From: Rhizobium tumorigenes | GTDB taxonomy: Bacteria; Pseudomonadota; Alphaproteobacteria; Rhizobiales; Rhizobiaceae | Assembly: GCF_003240565.2 (NCBI RefSeq) | Contig: NZ_CP117255.1 | Location: 3,463,501-3,527,500 of the forward strand | DNA length: 64,000 nucleotides | Direction of reading: 5' to 3' | Notes under the pieces: generated by a model | The model's input: the letters and a program-made list of their open reading frames with translations, nothing else | What the model was told of the DNA's origin: nothing | Database searches by the model: none | Shown here: positions 8,144-15,907 of the stretch, one piece after another | Position numbering within the stretch: the stretch's first letter is position 1 | How the letters are laid out: each line of letters starts with the position of its first letter | Made by a program: the position numbers and the translations under genes

Positions 8144-9127
8144 ATGCTGACCCGCCTGTTCCGATCGTCCAAGCGCCCGTTCAAGTCCCTGACGGAGCAG
8201 GAAGTCCTCGCCGTGGCAATCGCGGCCGAAGAGGACGATTCCCGCATCTACCTTGCCTATGCCGACACCCTCAGGCCGAAATATCCCGCGTCTGCCAAGG
8301 TTTTCGAGGACATGGCCGAAGTCGAAAGCACGCACCGCAAGATGCTGATCGAGATGCATCGCAGGCGGTTCGGCGAGCGCATCCCGCTTATTCGCCGCGA
8401 ACATGTACAGGGCTTCTACGAGCGCAAGCCGGATTGGCTGCGCAACACGCTGTCTCTGGAGGCCATGCGCCAGGAAGCCGAGACGATGGAGGGCCAGGCC
8501 TATCGCTTCTATCTCCAGGCCGCCAAGCAGACCTCCGATGCCGGGACGCGTCAGCTGCTCGACGATCTCGCCATGGCCGAGCAGGGCCACGAAGACGTCG
8601 CCGCAATGCTGAGCGAGAAACATACGCCCGAGGACGTCAAGAAGAACGAAAATGCCGATGCCCGTCGGCAGATGGTTCTCACCTATGTACAGCCGGGCCT
8701 TGCAGGCCTTATGGACGGCTCCGTCTCGACGCTGGCGCCAATCTTCGCCGCAGCGTTCGCCACGCAAGACACCTGGCAGACGTTTCTTGTCGGCCTTTCA
8801 GCGTCCGTCGGTGCCGGCATTTCGATGGGCTTCACAGAAGCCGCCCATGACGATGGCAAGATTTCCGGTCGCGGCTCGCCGATCAAGCGCGGTCTGGCCT
8901 GCGGCATCATGACGGCACTCGGTGGCCTCGGACATGCCTTGCCCTACCTTATCCCTGATTTCTGGACGGCCACCATCACCGCTGGCGTCGTTGTCTTCTT
9001 CGAGCTCTGGGCGATTGCCTTTATCCAGAACAAGTTCATGGAAACGCCATTCCTGCGTGCCGCTTTCCAGGTCGTCCTCGGTGGCGGTCTCGTCCTGGCG
9101 GCAGGTATCCTGATCGGCAATGTGTGA
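8144..9127 (+). CDS. mbfA: Membrane-bound ferritin MbfA (ferritin-like domain plus VIT-type iron exporter)
   Basis: MbfA is an inner-membrane iron exporter of Rhizobiales that protects against iron and peroxide stress and is repressed by Irr when iron is low. The 327-residue protein has an N-terminal erythrin/ferritin-like four-helix domain. Its iron ligands are readable as Glu20, Glu29/30, the ExxH pair Glu61-His64, Glu116, and the second ExxH pair Glu146-His149. A CCC1/VIT1-like membrane domain from about residue 185 follows (PGLAGLMDGSVSTLAPI, SAGVGAGISMGFTEA-like helices). The ATG at 8144 follows GGAG; a GTG 12 bases upstream is in frame but lacks a ribosome site and overlaps the ICE box. 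It is followed by a strong terminator and is monocistronic. Confidence 0.93.
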   Translation: MLTRLFRSSKRPFKSLTEQEVLAVAIAAEEDDSRIYLAYADTLRPKYPASAKVFEDMAEVESTHRKMLIEMHRRRFGERIPLIRREHVQGFYERKPDWLRNTLSLEAMRQEAETMEGQAYRFYLQAAKQTSDAGTRQLLDDLAMAEQGHEDVAAMLSEKHTPEDVKKNENADARRQMVLTYVQPGLAGLMDGSVSTLAPIFAAAFATQDTWQTFLVGLSASVGAGISMGFTEAAHDDGKISGRGSPIKRGLACGIMTALGGLGHALPYLIPDFWTATITAGVVVFFELWAIAFIQNKFMETPFLRAAFQVVLGGGLVLAAGILIGNV

Positions 9128-9173
9128 CGGACATTTCGCTCCGGCAGATCCTGCCTGGACCAGCAATGCAAGT

Positions 9174-9211
9174 GGGACCGAAGCCATTCGGCTTCGGTCC
9201 CATGTTTATAT
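9174..9211 (+). terminator. Rho-independent terminator of mbfA
   Basis: A perfect 12-bp stem, GGGACCGAAGCC with GGCTTCGGTCCC (9174-9185 and 9190-9201) around an ATTC loop, is followed by ATGTTTATATT on the plus strand, 46 bases past the mbfA stop. Confidence 0.8.
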
Positions 9212-9241
9212 TCGGAAATCCCTTGATGGCGCTCGCCCGGC

Positions 9242-9637
9242 TCAGTTTCCGCCGCGGCTGAACATTGGGCCACGCGGCGAGTCAGCGTTAGGCACAATGA
9301 TCTGGTTGTTGTCGGGACGGTCGCGGTTGTAGTCTCTTCTTGGACCGTCGGGCCTGCCGTCACCGCGTCCCGGCCCGCGCGGCCTGTCGTTGTCCCGACG
9401 ACGATCCGCGTAATCGCGTCTGTGGTATCCGCCGTCGCGACGGTAGCCCGGGTAACCGCGATAGTAGCCGCCGTCACGGTATCCACCATAATAGCCACCG
9501 TTATACCCACCACCATAATACGGCGCGTCGTAAGTGGTGACGTAGGCGCCGCTGTAGCCTCCGCCTTCCACGCAACCGACGAGAGTGAGGGTTCCGATCC
9601 CCATGGCGGCCGTCAACAGCAATGATCTGATTTTCAT
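9242..9637 (-). CDS. Small Gly/Tyr/Arg-rich lipoprotein
   Basis: A 131-residue predicted lipoprotein. The signal peptide ends in the lipobox LVGC (Cys22), after which the mature part is low-complexity: a Gly-Tyr block with repeats of GGYxGGY and GYYRGYPGY type (about residues 26-70), then an Arg/Asp/Pro/Gly block (about 70-120) and a short conserved-looking tail ending MFSRGGN. No enzymatic domain is visible. Such tails usually make flexible, charged surface or periplasmic proteins; the function is unknown. It is monocistronic, convergent with mbfA, and separated from it by the terminator at 9174-9211. Composition bias makes remote homology searches unreliable. Confidence 0.75.
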   Translation of the reverse strand: MKIRSLLLTAAMGIGTLTLVGCVEGGGYSGAYVTTYDAPYYGGGYNGGYYGGYRDGGYYRGYPGYRRDGGYHRRDYADRRRDNDRPRGPGRGDGRPDGPRRDYNRDRPDNNQIIVPNADSPRGPMFSRGGN

Positions 9638-9870
9638 TTGTTTCTCCCCACACTCGGATCTGGGAATGAAAACATATTTCCAAATCTCAGCCGAGCCAAT
9701 TTATATTTCTGAACGTTCTAATGCAGCTGACCCGCCGAAGTTCCATCCGCGTGCACGGAATGCTTCGAGGCGCTTGTGAGGCGGCATAAACAAACGGGTC
9801 ATTGCGACGCAATGTCTTGCCGGCTCCGGTCGAGCCGTGGCATCCGCAAGGTTCCGGATGCAGTCCCGCC

Positions 9871-10470
9871 TTACTTCAAGGCACCCACCAGTACGTCACG
9901 GCCATTCTCGATCGTCACCCAGCGGCCTGCATTGTAGCTCGCCTGGCGTTTGATGTAGGAATAGGGCGTCTGGTACCAGATCTTCACTTCATCGGTGAGG
10001 TTGTCGAGCTCGTAATCGCCCTGCGCAGTACGCAGCGTCAGAATGGCGTGGCCTTCGCCGTCCGGCTTGCGGACGACGGTCATGAGAAGGTTGGACGGAG
10101 AAAAGCCGCGCTGGATCAGGATACGGCGCTTCAGCAGTGCAAAGTCTTCGCAATCGCCAGCGGTTACCGGATAGGCCCAGTATTCTTCCTTGCCATAGAC
10201 TTCCATGTCCGTGGCCGGAATAATGGTAGTGTTGACCTGCAGATTGACCTGCTTGACCGTTGCCCAGTTTGCATCGGTCATTTTGACGGGCATGAGATCT
10301 GAATTAGGGCCGCATTCGCTGCGGTAGCGCTGGCAGAAATCATAATGGCCAATCGGCTGCGAGGTGGTACCGCCGACAACCATCGAAGGCCCACTCTGGG
10401 ACGCCGGCATTGCCGATGTCGACATGGCGAATATCGCCACTAAGGCTAGAAAGATGCCCTTGAAATCCAC
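9871..10470 (-). CDS. BTLCP-type transglutaminase-like cysteine peptidase (periplasmic)
   Basis: A 199-residue exported protein of the bacterial transglutaminase-like cysteine proteinase family, common in alpha- and gammaproteobacteria. Related LapG proteins cleave adhesins, but the rhizobial paralogues are uncharacterised. A signal peptide covers about residues 1-23. The triad is readable as Cys107 in AGDCEDFALLK, His141 in GEGHAILTL and Asp156 in YELDNLTDEV. The start is a GTG at 10470 with an ACGAGG site, which gives the signal peptide; no ATG is available upstream. The gene lies alone; a hairpin without T-run (9840-9861) follows it. A role in surface-protein processing is inference. Confidence 0.87.
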   Translation of the reverse strand: MDFKGIFLALVAIFAMSTSAMPASQSGPSMVVGGTTSQPIGHYDFCQRYRSECGPNSDLMPVKMTDANWATVKQVNLQVNTTIIPATDMEVYGKEEYWAYPVTAGDCEDFALLKRRILIQRGFSPSNLLMTVVRKPDGEGHAILTLRTAQGDYELDNLTDEVKIWYQTPYSYIKRQASYNAGRWVTIENGRDVLVGALK

Positions 10471-10623
10471 GCCAGCAACCTCGTACCGTCCCTAATTCTT
10501 AACAAATTGTTAATGGACACGAGGCCGCATGGTCAATCGTTACTTAAACGTTAACGGGGTGAACCGTGCAACATGGTTAAAATGCAACAGAAGTCGGCGA
10601 CGGCTCAAGGGCGACCGATGCGC

Positions 10624-11427
10624 CTATAGCGTTGCGAACGCCGCGATCACCTCCAGCATCCTTTCCAGATCCTGCGGGCGGGAGAGGCGATGGTCGCCAT
10701 CGCGGATGAGCGTCAGCACCACGTCGTCGGCAGGCAGGTGCTCCACCAGTTTCATCGCGTGGGCATGAGGCACGTCCTCGTCCTGCATGCCCTGCAAGAT
10801 GTGGACCGGGCAGCCAGTCTCGATCATGCCTGACAGCACTTGGTTCGCCCGGCCGTCCTCGATCAGCTTCCGCATATAGATATTGGGGATAGGACTGTAG
10901 GCAGACGGCTCCTCGAAAAACCCTTTCTCCGCCAAAGCCTGGCGCTCGGCATCTTTCAGGTTTGGTTCGATCAGGTCGATCGTAAAGTCCGGTGCCGGGG
11001 CGATCAGAACCAGGCCCTGGATAACTGGCGCACTCTTCCGGGCGCGCAGTTCCTGGATCAATCGCAGCGCGATCCATCCACCCATAGACGAGCCCACGAT
11101 TACGAGGCGTTGCGGATTGGCGTGATCGACAACCGCCAGCGTTTCCTCCAGCCAACGCGAGATCGTGCCATCGCGAAAGTCGCCGCCCGAGACGCCGTGA
11201 CCGGAATAGTCGAACCGGATGCATCCAAGACCCAGCCGCTCGGCCATCGCATCGACCTCGACTGCCTTGGAGCCCCCCATGTCGGAGCGATAGCCTGACA
11301 GCCAGAGAACTGTTGCCTGCTTTTCGGGGTTCGAGGTCTCGCGAAGTCGCATGGCGATCGGACGGGCACCATCGCCGCTGCCGACAGTGATGGTCTCGGG
11401 CGGAAGGGCATTTGCTGTTTCGGACAT
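10624..11427 (-). CDS. Alpha/beta-hydrolase family protein
   Basis: A 267-residue serine hydrolase. The nucleophile elbow is GSSMGG with Ser114; the acid is probably Asp216 (or Asp218) in QGMQDEDVPHAH and the base is His246 in DGDHRLS. The sequence around LSGYRSDMGGSKA and RFDYSGHGVSGGDF resembles the bacterial relatives of ABHD10, a mitochondrial thioesterase that removes S-acyl groups. A thioesterase or esterase activity is therefore plausible, with no substrate known. The ATG at 11427 has AGGAG seven bases upstream. It is divergent from infC across 176 bases. Confidence 0.85.
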   Translation of the reverse strand: MSETANALPPETITVGSGDGARPIAMRLRETSNPEKQATVLWLSGYRSDMGGSKAVEVDAMAERLGLGCIRFDYSGHGVSGGDFRDGTISRWLEETLAVVDHANPQRLVIVGSSMGGWIALRLIQELRARKSAPVIQGLVLIAPAPDFTIDLIEPNLKDAERQALAEKGFFEEPSAYSPIPNIYMRKLIEDGRANQVLSGMIETGCPVHILQGMQDEDVPHAHAMKLVEHLPADDVVLTLIRDGDHRLSRPQDLERMLEVIAAFATL

Positions 11428-11603
11428 AGCTGAGCTCCTGTTTGGCCGCTTTTAAAACAGATTCGCTTCCGGGCTGACAGGAGGTGATTTCTGCCATACA
11501 CTGTGCTATTGACATCGCTGCCGCTTTGAGCACATTGCCGCCAACTGCGCCGACGGGAGCTTGGGGCCGCAAATACTTTAAACAATTCGTGGAGAATACG
11601 ACC

Positions 11604-12140
11604 ATTCGCAGACCTTTTAAAACCGACGCTCCCGTTAAGGACGGGCCGCGTTCAAACCGGGAAATTCGCATCCCGAAAGTCCAGCTCATCGGAGCGGACG
11701 GCGCAAACCTGGGCATAGTCCCGACAGACGAAGCAATGAAGATGGCGGAAGACTCAGGTCTCGACCTGGTGGAAATTTCCCCTAACGCAGAGCCGCCCGT
11801 CTGCAAGATTCTCGACCTCGGCAAGCTGAAATACGCCAACCAGAAGAAGGCGGCCGAAGCGCGCAAGAAGCAGAAGATCGTCGAAATCAAAGAAATCAAG
11901 ATGCGTCCGAATATCGACACCCATGACTACGAGGTGAAGATGAAGGCCATGAGCCGCTTTTTCGATGAAGGCGACAAGGTCAAGGTTACCCTGAAGTTCC
12001 GCGGCCGCGAAATGGCCCACCAGGAACTCGGCATGAAGCTGCTGCAGCAGGTCAAGGTCGACACAATCGAGTTTGCCAAGGTCGAAGCCGAACCGAAGCT
12101 CGAAGGTCGCCAGATGATGATGGTGCTCGCGCCGAAGTAA
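11604..12140 (+). CDS. infC: Translation initiation factor IF-3, with an AUU start codon
   Basis: IF-3 binds the 30S subunit, keeps 50S away and checks the start codon-anticodon pair. The 178-residue product has the N-terminal domain ([44 protein letters not shown]), the Lys-rich linker (about residues 70-90) and the C-terminal domain ([31 protein letters not shown]). No ATG, GTG or TTG lies at the proper N-terminus; ATT at 11604 sits nine bases after GGAG and gives a protein starting M-R-R-P-F-K like other rhizobial IF-3s. An AUU start is the basis of IF-3 autoregulation in E. coli, because IF-3 itself discriminates against it. The GTG at 11484 would add 40 unrelated residues. The gene has its own terminator before rpmI. 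Confidence 0.96.
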   Translation: MRRPFKTDAPVKDGPRSNREIRIPKVQLIGADGANLGIVPTDEAMKMAEDSGLDLVEISPNAEPPVCKILDLGKLKYANQKKAAEARKKQKIVEIKEIKMRPNIDTHDYEVKMKAMSRFFDEGDKVKVTLKFRGREMAHQELGMKLLQQVKVDTIEFAKVEAEPKLEGRQMMMVLAPK

Positions 12141-12168
12141 GGGTGCGGACCGTCACACTGGAAGTCGA

Positions 12169-12197
12169 AGCCGTCCGTCCGGGCGGCTTTTTCTTTT
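12169..12197 (+). terminator. Rho-independent terminator after infC
   Basis: Stem AGCCGTCC with GGGCGGCT (12169-12176 and 12181-12188, one G-U pair, GTCC loop) runs straight into TTTTTCTTTT. It separates infC from rpmI-rplT, which in many bacteria are one operon. Confidence 0.85.
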
Positions 12198-12234
12198 GTC
12201 AGGGCTGCGTTCGAAAGATTCAGCTGCGGCCCCG

Positions 12235-12263
12235 TTGCACTTTGGCGGGACTGCGGTTATAGG
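12235..12263 (+). promoter_or_regulatory. Candidate promoter for rpmI-rplT
   Basis: TTGCAC (12235-12240) and TATAGG (12258-12263) are spaced by 17 bases. They lie just beyond the infC terminator and about 185 bases upstream of rpmI, which would give a long leader (12264-12447) of the kind used for L20 autoregulation. The remaining leader has no reading frame with family-like sequence. Consensus reading only. Confidence 0.4.
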
Positions 12264-12447
12264 ACCCCGTCCGAACTGACCGGCAGGGCATGCCGTGGCA
12301 GTTCAGAATGCTTGCAGAACGGTTCGTCACCGCACCTGCAGTTCAACAACCAAGCCACCCGCACTTTGTGCAAGCCCGGCATGCCGGACCTGCGAGAGGC
12401 GCCTTTTTCAAAAAGAGCGCGACCGGGGGCATAGAAGGAGTAGCAAA

Positions 12448-12651
12448 ATGCCCAAGATGAAGACGAAGTCCTCTGCCAAGAAGCGGTTCAAGATCACCGC
12501 GACCGGCAAGGTAAAGGCCGCCGCTGCTGGCAAGCGCCACGGCATGATCAAGCGTAGCAACAAGTTCATTCGCGATGCACGCGGCACCATGGTTCTTTCC
12601 GAGCCAGATGGTCGCAAGGTCATCAAGAATTACTTGCCGAACGGTCGCTAA
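12448..12651 (+). CDS. rpmI: 50S ribosomal protein L35
   Basis: A 67-residue, very basic large-subunit protein. It has the family opening [15 protein letters not shown], the GK(R)HGMIKRS core and the C-terminal [11 protein letters not shown]; length is typical. The ATG at 12448 follows AAGGAG. It is the first gene of the rpmI-rplT pair, 35 bases ahead of rplT. The genomic partner infC is split off by a terminator, so L35 and L20 are probably made from their own promoter. Confidence 0.97.
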   Translation: MPKMKTKSSAKKRFKITATGKVKAAAAGKRHGMIKRSNKFIRDARGTMVLSEPDGRKVIKNYLPNGR

Positions 12652-12686
12652 GACCCTTCGCCCGCTATTATTAAGGAGATCATGAC

Positions 12687-13091
12687 ATGGCACGTGTCAA
12701 AAGAGGCGTCACCTCGCACGCCAAGCATAAGAAGGTTCTGAAGCAGGCCAAGGGTTTCTACGGCCGCCGCAAGAACACCATCCGCGCCGCCAAGGCAGCG
12801 GTCGATCGCTCCAAGCAGTACGCTTACCGCGACCGCAAGGTAAACAAGCGCAATTTCCGCGCCCTCTGGATCCAGCGTATCAACGCTGCCGTCCGCGAGC
12901 ACGGCCTGACCTACGGCCGCTTCATCGATGGCCTCACCAAGGCTGGCATCGAAGTCGACCGCAAGGTTCTGTCTGACATGGCGATCCATGAAGTCGAAGC
13001 ATTCGGCGCCCTGGTTGCTGCCTCGAAGAAGGCGCTGGACTATCTGAAGGATGCCGGCACGAAGAACGAATTCGAAGCGGTCGTTAAGTAA
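12687..13091 (+). CDS. rplT: 50S ribosomal protein L20
   Basis: A 134-residue protein that binds 23S rRNA early in 50S assembly; in several bacteria it also represses its own operon through the leader RNA. Family segments are all present: [20 protein letters not shown] at the start, [20 protein letters not shown], and [21 protein letters not shown] strong AAGGAG precedes the ATG. It forms an operon with rpmI and ends at a strong hairpin terminator before the kinase-like/pheS unit. Confidence 0.97.
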   Translation: MARVKRGVTSHAKHKKVLKQAKGFYGRRKNTIRAAKAAVDRSKQYAYRDRKVNKRNFRALWIQRINAAVREHGLTYGRFIDGLTKAGIEVDRKVLSDMAIHEVEAFGALVAASKKALDYLKDAGTKNEFEAVVK

Positions 13092-13123
13092 CGGCGCGAC
13101 GAACCCTTTGTGTTCCAGGTTTG

Positions 13124-13165
13124 AAACCCGCGCCGGCAAGCTGGCGCGGGTTTCGCGTTTTCGTC
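13124..13165 (+). terminator. Rho-independent terminator after rplT
   Basis: An 11-bp perfect stem AAACCCGCGCC/GGCGCGGGTTT (13124-13134 and 13143-13153) is followed by CGCGTTTTCG on the plus strand, 32 bases past the rplT stop. Confidence 0.8.
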
Positions 13166-13229
13166 ACCCCGTTTTTTCATCAACCCAGTCTCTGAGCGGC
13201 GCGCCAGGCCCGCAAGACAGGATCGCAAA

Positions 13230-14096
13230 GTGGAAGACCAGCAAGATTATCTGCGTTCTCTACCGGATCTGACCGCCAGCGACCTCGAGACGCTGCTTGC
13301 GGTGCTGGTTTCTGGCAAGAAGCGCGTTGAGCGGGTCGTCCTGTCGAAGCGGACTGTCTGGATCAAGCGCTACGGCACGGAGAAGCCGACATGGTGGCGT
13401 CACCTGCAGGCTTTTGTCTCACGATTGATCCCCGTCGATTACCTCAGGCCCTCACCCTATCTGACGCCACGAGAGATGGCAGAGCGCGAACAGCGGCGCA
13501 TCCGGTTGTTTGCCGCAAGCGGCATCGCCACTCCCCAGATCCTCTATGCCTCCAGGAGCGCCATCGTGCTGACCCATGTCGGCGAGACGGTGCAGACGCG
13601 CCTGCGCAACTCGGATGACGATACAGTCCGCGACGGGCTGCTGGTTGCCTGCGCCGAGGAGCTCGGGCGCCTCCACGCCGCCGGTCTCTGCCACGGGCGG
13701 CCGTACCCGCGCGACATGTTTTTCGCCGGCGACAGGCTCGGTTTCATGGATTTCGAGGAGGAGCCGCAAAGCGTCATGCCGCTACCGGTGGCCCAGGCGC
13801 GCGACATATGGCTGCTGTTCCTGCAGATTGCCAGCACGGCCCGGCGCGGTACGGATACCTTCGACGCTGCCTACAGCGCGTGGTCGGCGCGGGCGCCAGT
13901 GGCAGCGATTGCCGAATTGCGACGCATGACCGGCTTCCTCGGGCATTTTTTGTCCTTTGCCCGGTTGATTGGCCGCGTCCGCATGGGTAGTGATCTGCGG
14001 CGCTTCATTGTCGCCACGAGCTATCTGGCGACGGTGCCGTCCGATAGTCGCTCCAGCACGACCCACGAAGAACGCCCGCAAGGCAGGACACCATGA
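13230..14096 (+). CDS. Protein-kinase-fold protein (BUD32/InaA-like) with divergent catalytic loop
   Basis: A 288-residue soluble protein with a small kinase-like fold. VWIKRY supplies a candidate ATP-anchoring Lys (about residue 46). [21 protein letters not shown] occupies the catalytic-loop position and [10 protein letters not shown] the DFG position. In active relatives the loop reads HGDxxxxN; here the Asp is Arg and the Asn is Asp, so kinase activity is doubtful or uses a shifted acid. It begins with GTG at 13230. Its stop overlaps the pheS start (ATGA at 14093-14096), so the two are translationally coupled. The relation to lipopolysaccharide kinases is by fold only; no substrate is known. 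Confidence 0.72.
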   Translation: MEDQQDYLRSLPDLTASDLETLLAVLVSGKKRVERVVLSKRTVWIKRYGTEKPTWWRHLQAFVSRLIPVDYLRPSPYLTPREMAEREQRRIRLFAASGIATPQILYASRSAIVLTHVGETVQTRLRNSDDDTVRDGLLVACAEELGRLHAAGLCHGRPYPRDMFFAGDRLGFMDFEEEPQSVMPLPVAQARDIWLLFLQIASTARRGTDTFDAAYSAWSARAPVAAIAELRRMTGFLGHFLSFARLIGRVRMGSDLRRFIVATSYLATVPSDSRSSTTHEERPQGRTP

Positions 14097-15175
14097 CCGA
14101 ACTCGATACATTGCAACAGCAGCTGCTTTCCGACGTCCATGCCGCTTCCGACGAGGCGGCCATCGAAGCCGTCCGGCTGTCGGCGCTCGGCAAGAAGGGC
14201 TCGGTCTCGGAACTGCTGAAGACGCTGGGCGGAATGTCGCCGGAGGAACGCCAGACGCGCGGTGCCGCTATCAATGCGTTGAAAACCGTCGTGACCGAGG
14301 CCATCGTCGGCCGCAAGGCAGAGCTGAAGGACGCCGCGATCACGGAGAAGCTCAAGGCGGAGACCGTTGACGTCAGCCTGCCGGTGCGCTCCTCGCCGGC
14401 CGAACGCGGTCGAATCCATCCGATCAGCCAGATCGTCGACGAGATCACGGCGATCTTCGGCGATATGGGCTTCTCGATTGCCGAGGGTCCCGACGTAGAG
14501 ACCGATCATTACAATTTCACGGCGCTGAATTTCCCGGAAGGCCACCCGGCCCGCGAAATGCATGACACGTTCTTCTTCCAGCCGGACGAAAACGGCGAGC
14601 GGAAGGTACTGCGCACCCACACCTCGCCCGTGCAGGTCCGCACGATGGAATCCCAGAAGCCGCCGATCCGCATCATCATCCCCGGCAAGACCTATCGCCA
14701 GGATTCAGACGCAACCCATTCGCCGATGTTCCATCAGGTTGAGGGGCTCGTGGTCGACAGGAAAGCCAATGTCGGAAACCTGCGTTGGGTTCTCGAAGAG
14801 TTCTGCAAGGCCTTCTTCGAGGTCGACAGCGTCACCATGCGCTTCCGTCCGTCCTTCTTCCCGTTCACCGAGCCGTCCTTCGAGGTCGACATCCAGTGCG
14901 ACCGTTCCGGCCCGAGCGTCAAGTTCGGCGAAGGCACCGACTGGATGGAGATCCTCGGCTGCGGCATGGTCCATCCGAACGTGCTGCGCCACGGCGGGCT
15001 CGACCCGGACGAATACCAGGGCTTTGCCTGGGGCATGGGCCTCGACCGCATCGCCATGCTGAAATACGGCATGCCGGACCTACGCGACTTCTTCAACGCA
15101 GACGTCCGCTGGATCTCCCACTACGGCTTCCGCCCCCTCGACATGCCGACGCTGTTTGGCGGTTTGAGCGTGTAG
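14093..15175 (+). CDS. pheS: Phenylalanine-tRNA ligase, alpha subunit
   Basis: The catalytic subunit of the alpha2-beta2 class II synthetase that charges tRNA-Phe. The 360-residue product has an N-terminal coiled coil (about residues 1-85), motif 1 around [20 protein letters not shown], motif 2 near [10 protein letters not shown] and motif 3 in [17 protein letters not shown]. The FEVDIQC segment and an FPFTEPS loop line the phenylalanine pocket. Its ATG overlaps the stop of the kinase-like gene. Instead of being followed directly by pheT, it is separated from it by a BrnT/BrnA toxin-antitoxin pair and about 730 bases in all. Confidence 0.98.
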   Translation: MTELDTLQQQLLSDVHAASDEAAIEAVRLSALGKKGSVSELLKTLGGMSPEERQTRGAAINALKTVVTEAIVGRKAELKDAAITEKLKAETVDVSLPVRSSPAERGRIHPISQIVDEITAIFGDMGFSIAEGPDVETDHYNFTALNFPEGHPAREMHDTFFFQPDENGERKVLRTHTSPVQVRTMESQKPPIRIIIPGKTYRQDSDATHSPMFHQVEGLVVDRKANVGNLRWVLEEFCKAFFEVDSVTMRFRPSFFPFTEPSFEVDIQCDRSGPSVKFGEGTDWMEILGCGMVHPNVLRHGGLDPDEYQGFAWGMGLDRIAMLKYGMPDLRDFFNADVRWISHYGFRPLDMPTLFGGLSV

Positions 15176-15179
15176 TTTT

Positions 15180-15193
15180 ATTGTGGCCACAAT
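15180..15193. promoter_or_regulatory. Perfect 14-bp palindrome, candidate BrnA operator
   Basis: ATTGTGGCCACAAT is a perfect palindrome 18 bases before the brnT ATG and directly after the pheS stop. The TAAATAT that follows could serve as a -10 element. BrnA proteins bind DNA and repress brnTA, so an inverted repeat here is expected; the assignment is positional. Confidence 0.5.
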
Positions 15194-15211
15194 TAAATAT
15201 GTGTGGTAGAG

Positions 15212-15502
15212 ATGGATCTGGAGTGGGACGAGGAGAAGCGGCAAACCAACCTTCGCCAAAGAGGGCTGGATTTCGCTGACGTTCTTGACTTCGACCTGGA
15301 AACCATCGTGACGTATATCGATCAACGTCGGGAATATGGTGAGACGCGCTATAATTCGACGGGGTATCTTAGAGGTGTCCTGTGCAGTTTTTGCTGGACA
15401 GAAAGAGGCGGAAAGCTACGCATCATTTCGCTGAGGAAGATCAATGACCGCGAACGCAAAATCTACGAGCGCGAAAAGCCTTCGGCTACCGACACTGGAT
15501 GA
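15212..15502 (+). CDS. brnT: BrnT-family toxin (RNase-like)
   Basis: A 96-residue toxin of the BrnT (DUF497) family, which resembles RelE-type ribonucleases and halts translation until bound by BrnA. The family opening (M)DLEWDEEKRQTNLRQRGLDF and the C-terminal RIISLRKINDRERKIYE signature are both present, along with VDYIDQRREYGETR-type central residues, so the toxin looks intact. The ATG at 15212 gives the typical start; a GTG 9 bases upstream is in frame. Its 3' end overlaps brnA by 59 bases in another frame, the usual toxin-first BrnTA order. Location between pheS and pheT is unusual. Confidence 0.88.
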   Translation: MDLEWDEEKRQTNLRQRGLDFADVLDFDLETIVTYIDQRREYGETRYNSTGYLRGVLCSFCWTERGGKLRIISLRKINDRERKIYEREKPSATDTG

Positions 15503-15797
15503 CGTTAATTCCGGTGTCGTCAGCATGGACGAGTATGAGATTGCCCATGGTGAGGACATTCCAGAGCTTACAGAGGGCACGATGGCGGGGGCGCTGCCGA
15601 TCTCGGAACTCCCGCAATTAAAGGCAGCGTTTGAAAAGGCGCGGGGCGAGCGTGGTCCGCAGAAGGCCGCTGTCAAGGAGCGGATCGGTTTGCGCCTTGA
15701 TGCAGAAGTGGTTTCGCATTTCCGCCAGACCGGGCCCGGCTGGCAGAGCCGCATCAACGCAGTGCTGACAGAGTATGTGAAGGCGACCGGTAAGTGA
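15444..15797 (+). CDS. brnA: BrnA-family antitoxin
   Basis: A 117-residue antitoxin. The N-terminal part (LRLPTLDDVNSG, an acidic middle region) is expected to wrap the toxin. The C-terminal part, with IGLRLDAEVVSHFRQTGPGWQSRINAVLTEYV, is the ribbon-helix-helix DNA-binding domain diagnostic of BrnA. The ATG has a GAGGAAG site within brnT, so translation is coupled. A modest 7-bp hairpin (15797-15814) lies at the stop and is not followed by a T-run, so read-through into pheT is likely. Confidence 0.88.
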   Translation: MTANAKSTSAKSLRLPTLDDVNSGVVSMDEYEIAHGEDIPELTEGTMAGALPISELPQLKAAFEKARGERGPQKAAVKERIGLRLDAEVVSHFRQTGPGWQSRINAVLTEYVKATGK

Positions 15798-15907
15798 ACT
15801 TCGATGCCGAAGTTTGCAAAGCGATGCGTGCGGATTGTTTCGAAAAATCAACCTTTCCATTGAAGAAATCAAGGCCTTGGTGCCGATAGCCTAATGAGAA
15901 GAAACCT

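Noticed and set aside
9840-9861. Hairpin GCATCCG/CGGATGC after the BTLCP gene as a terminator
   Set aside because: Only 7 bp with an 8-base loop and no T-run on either strand.
11484-11603. Longer start (GTG) for infC after a strong AGGAGGTGATT
   Set aside because: The 40 added residues look unlike IF-3 and the conserved N-terminus begins exactly at the ATT codon with its own GGAG.
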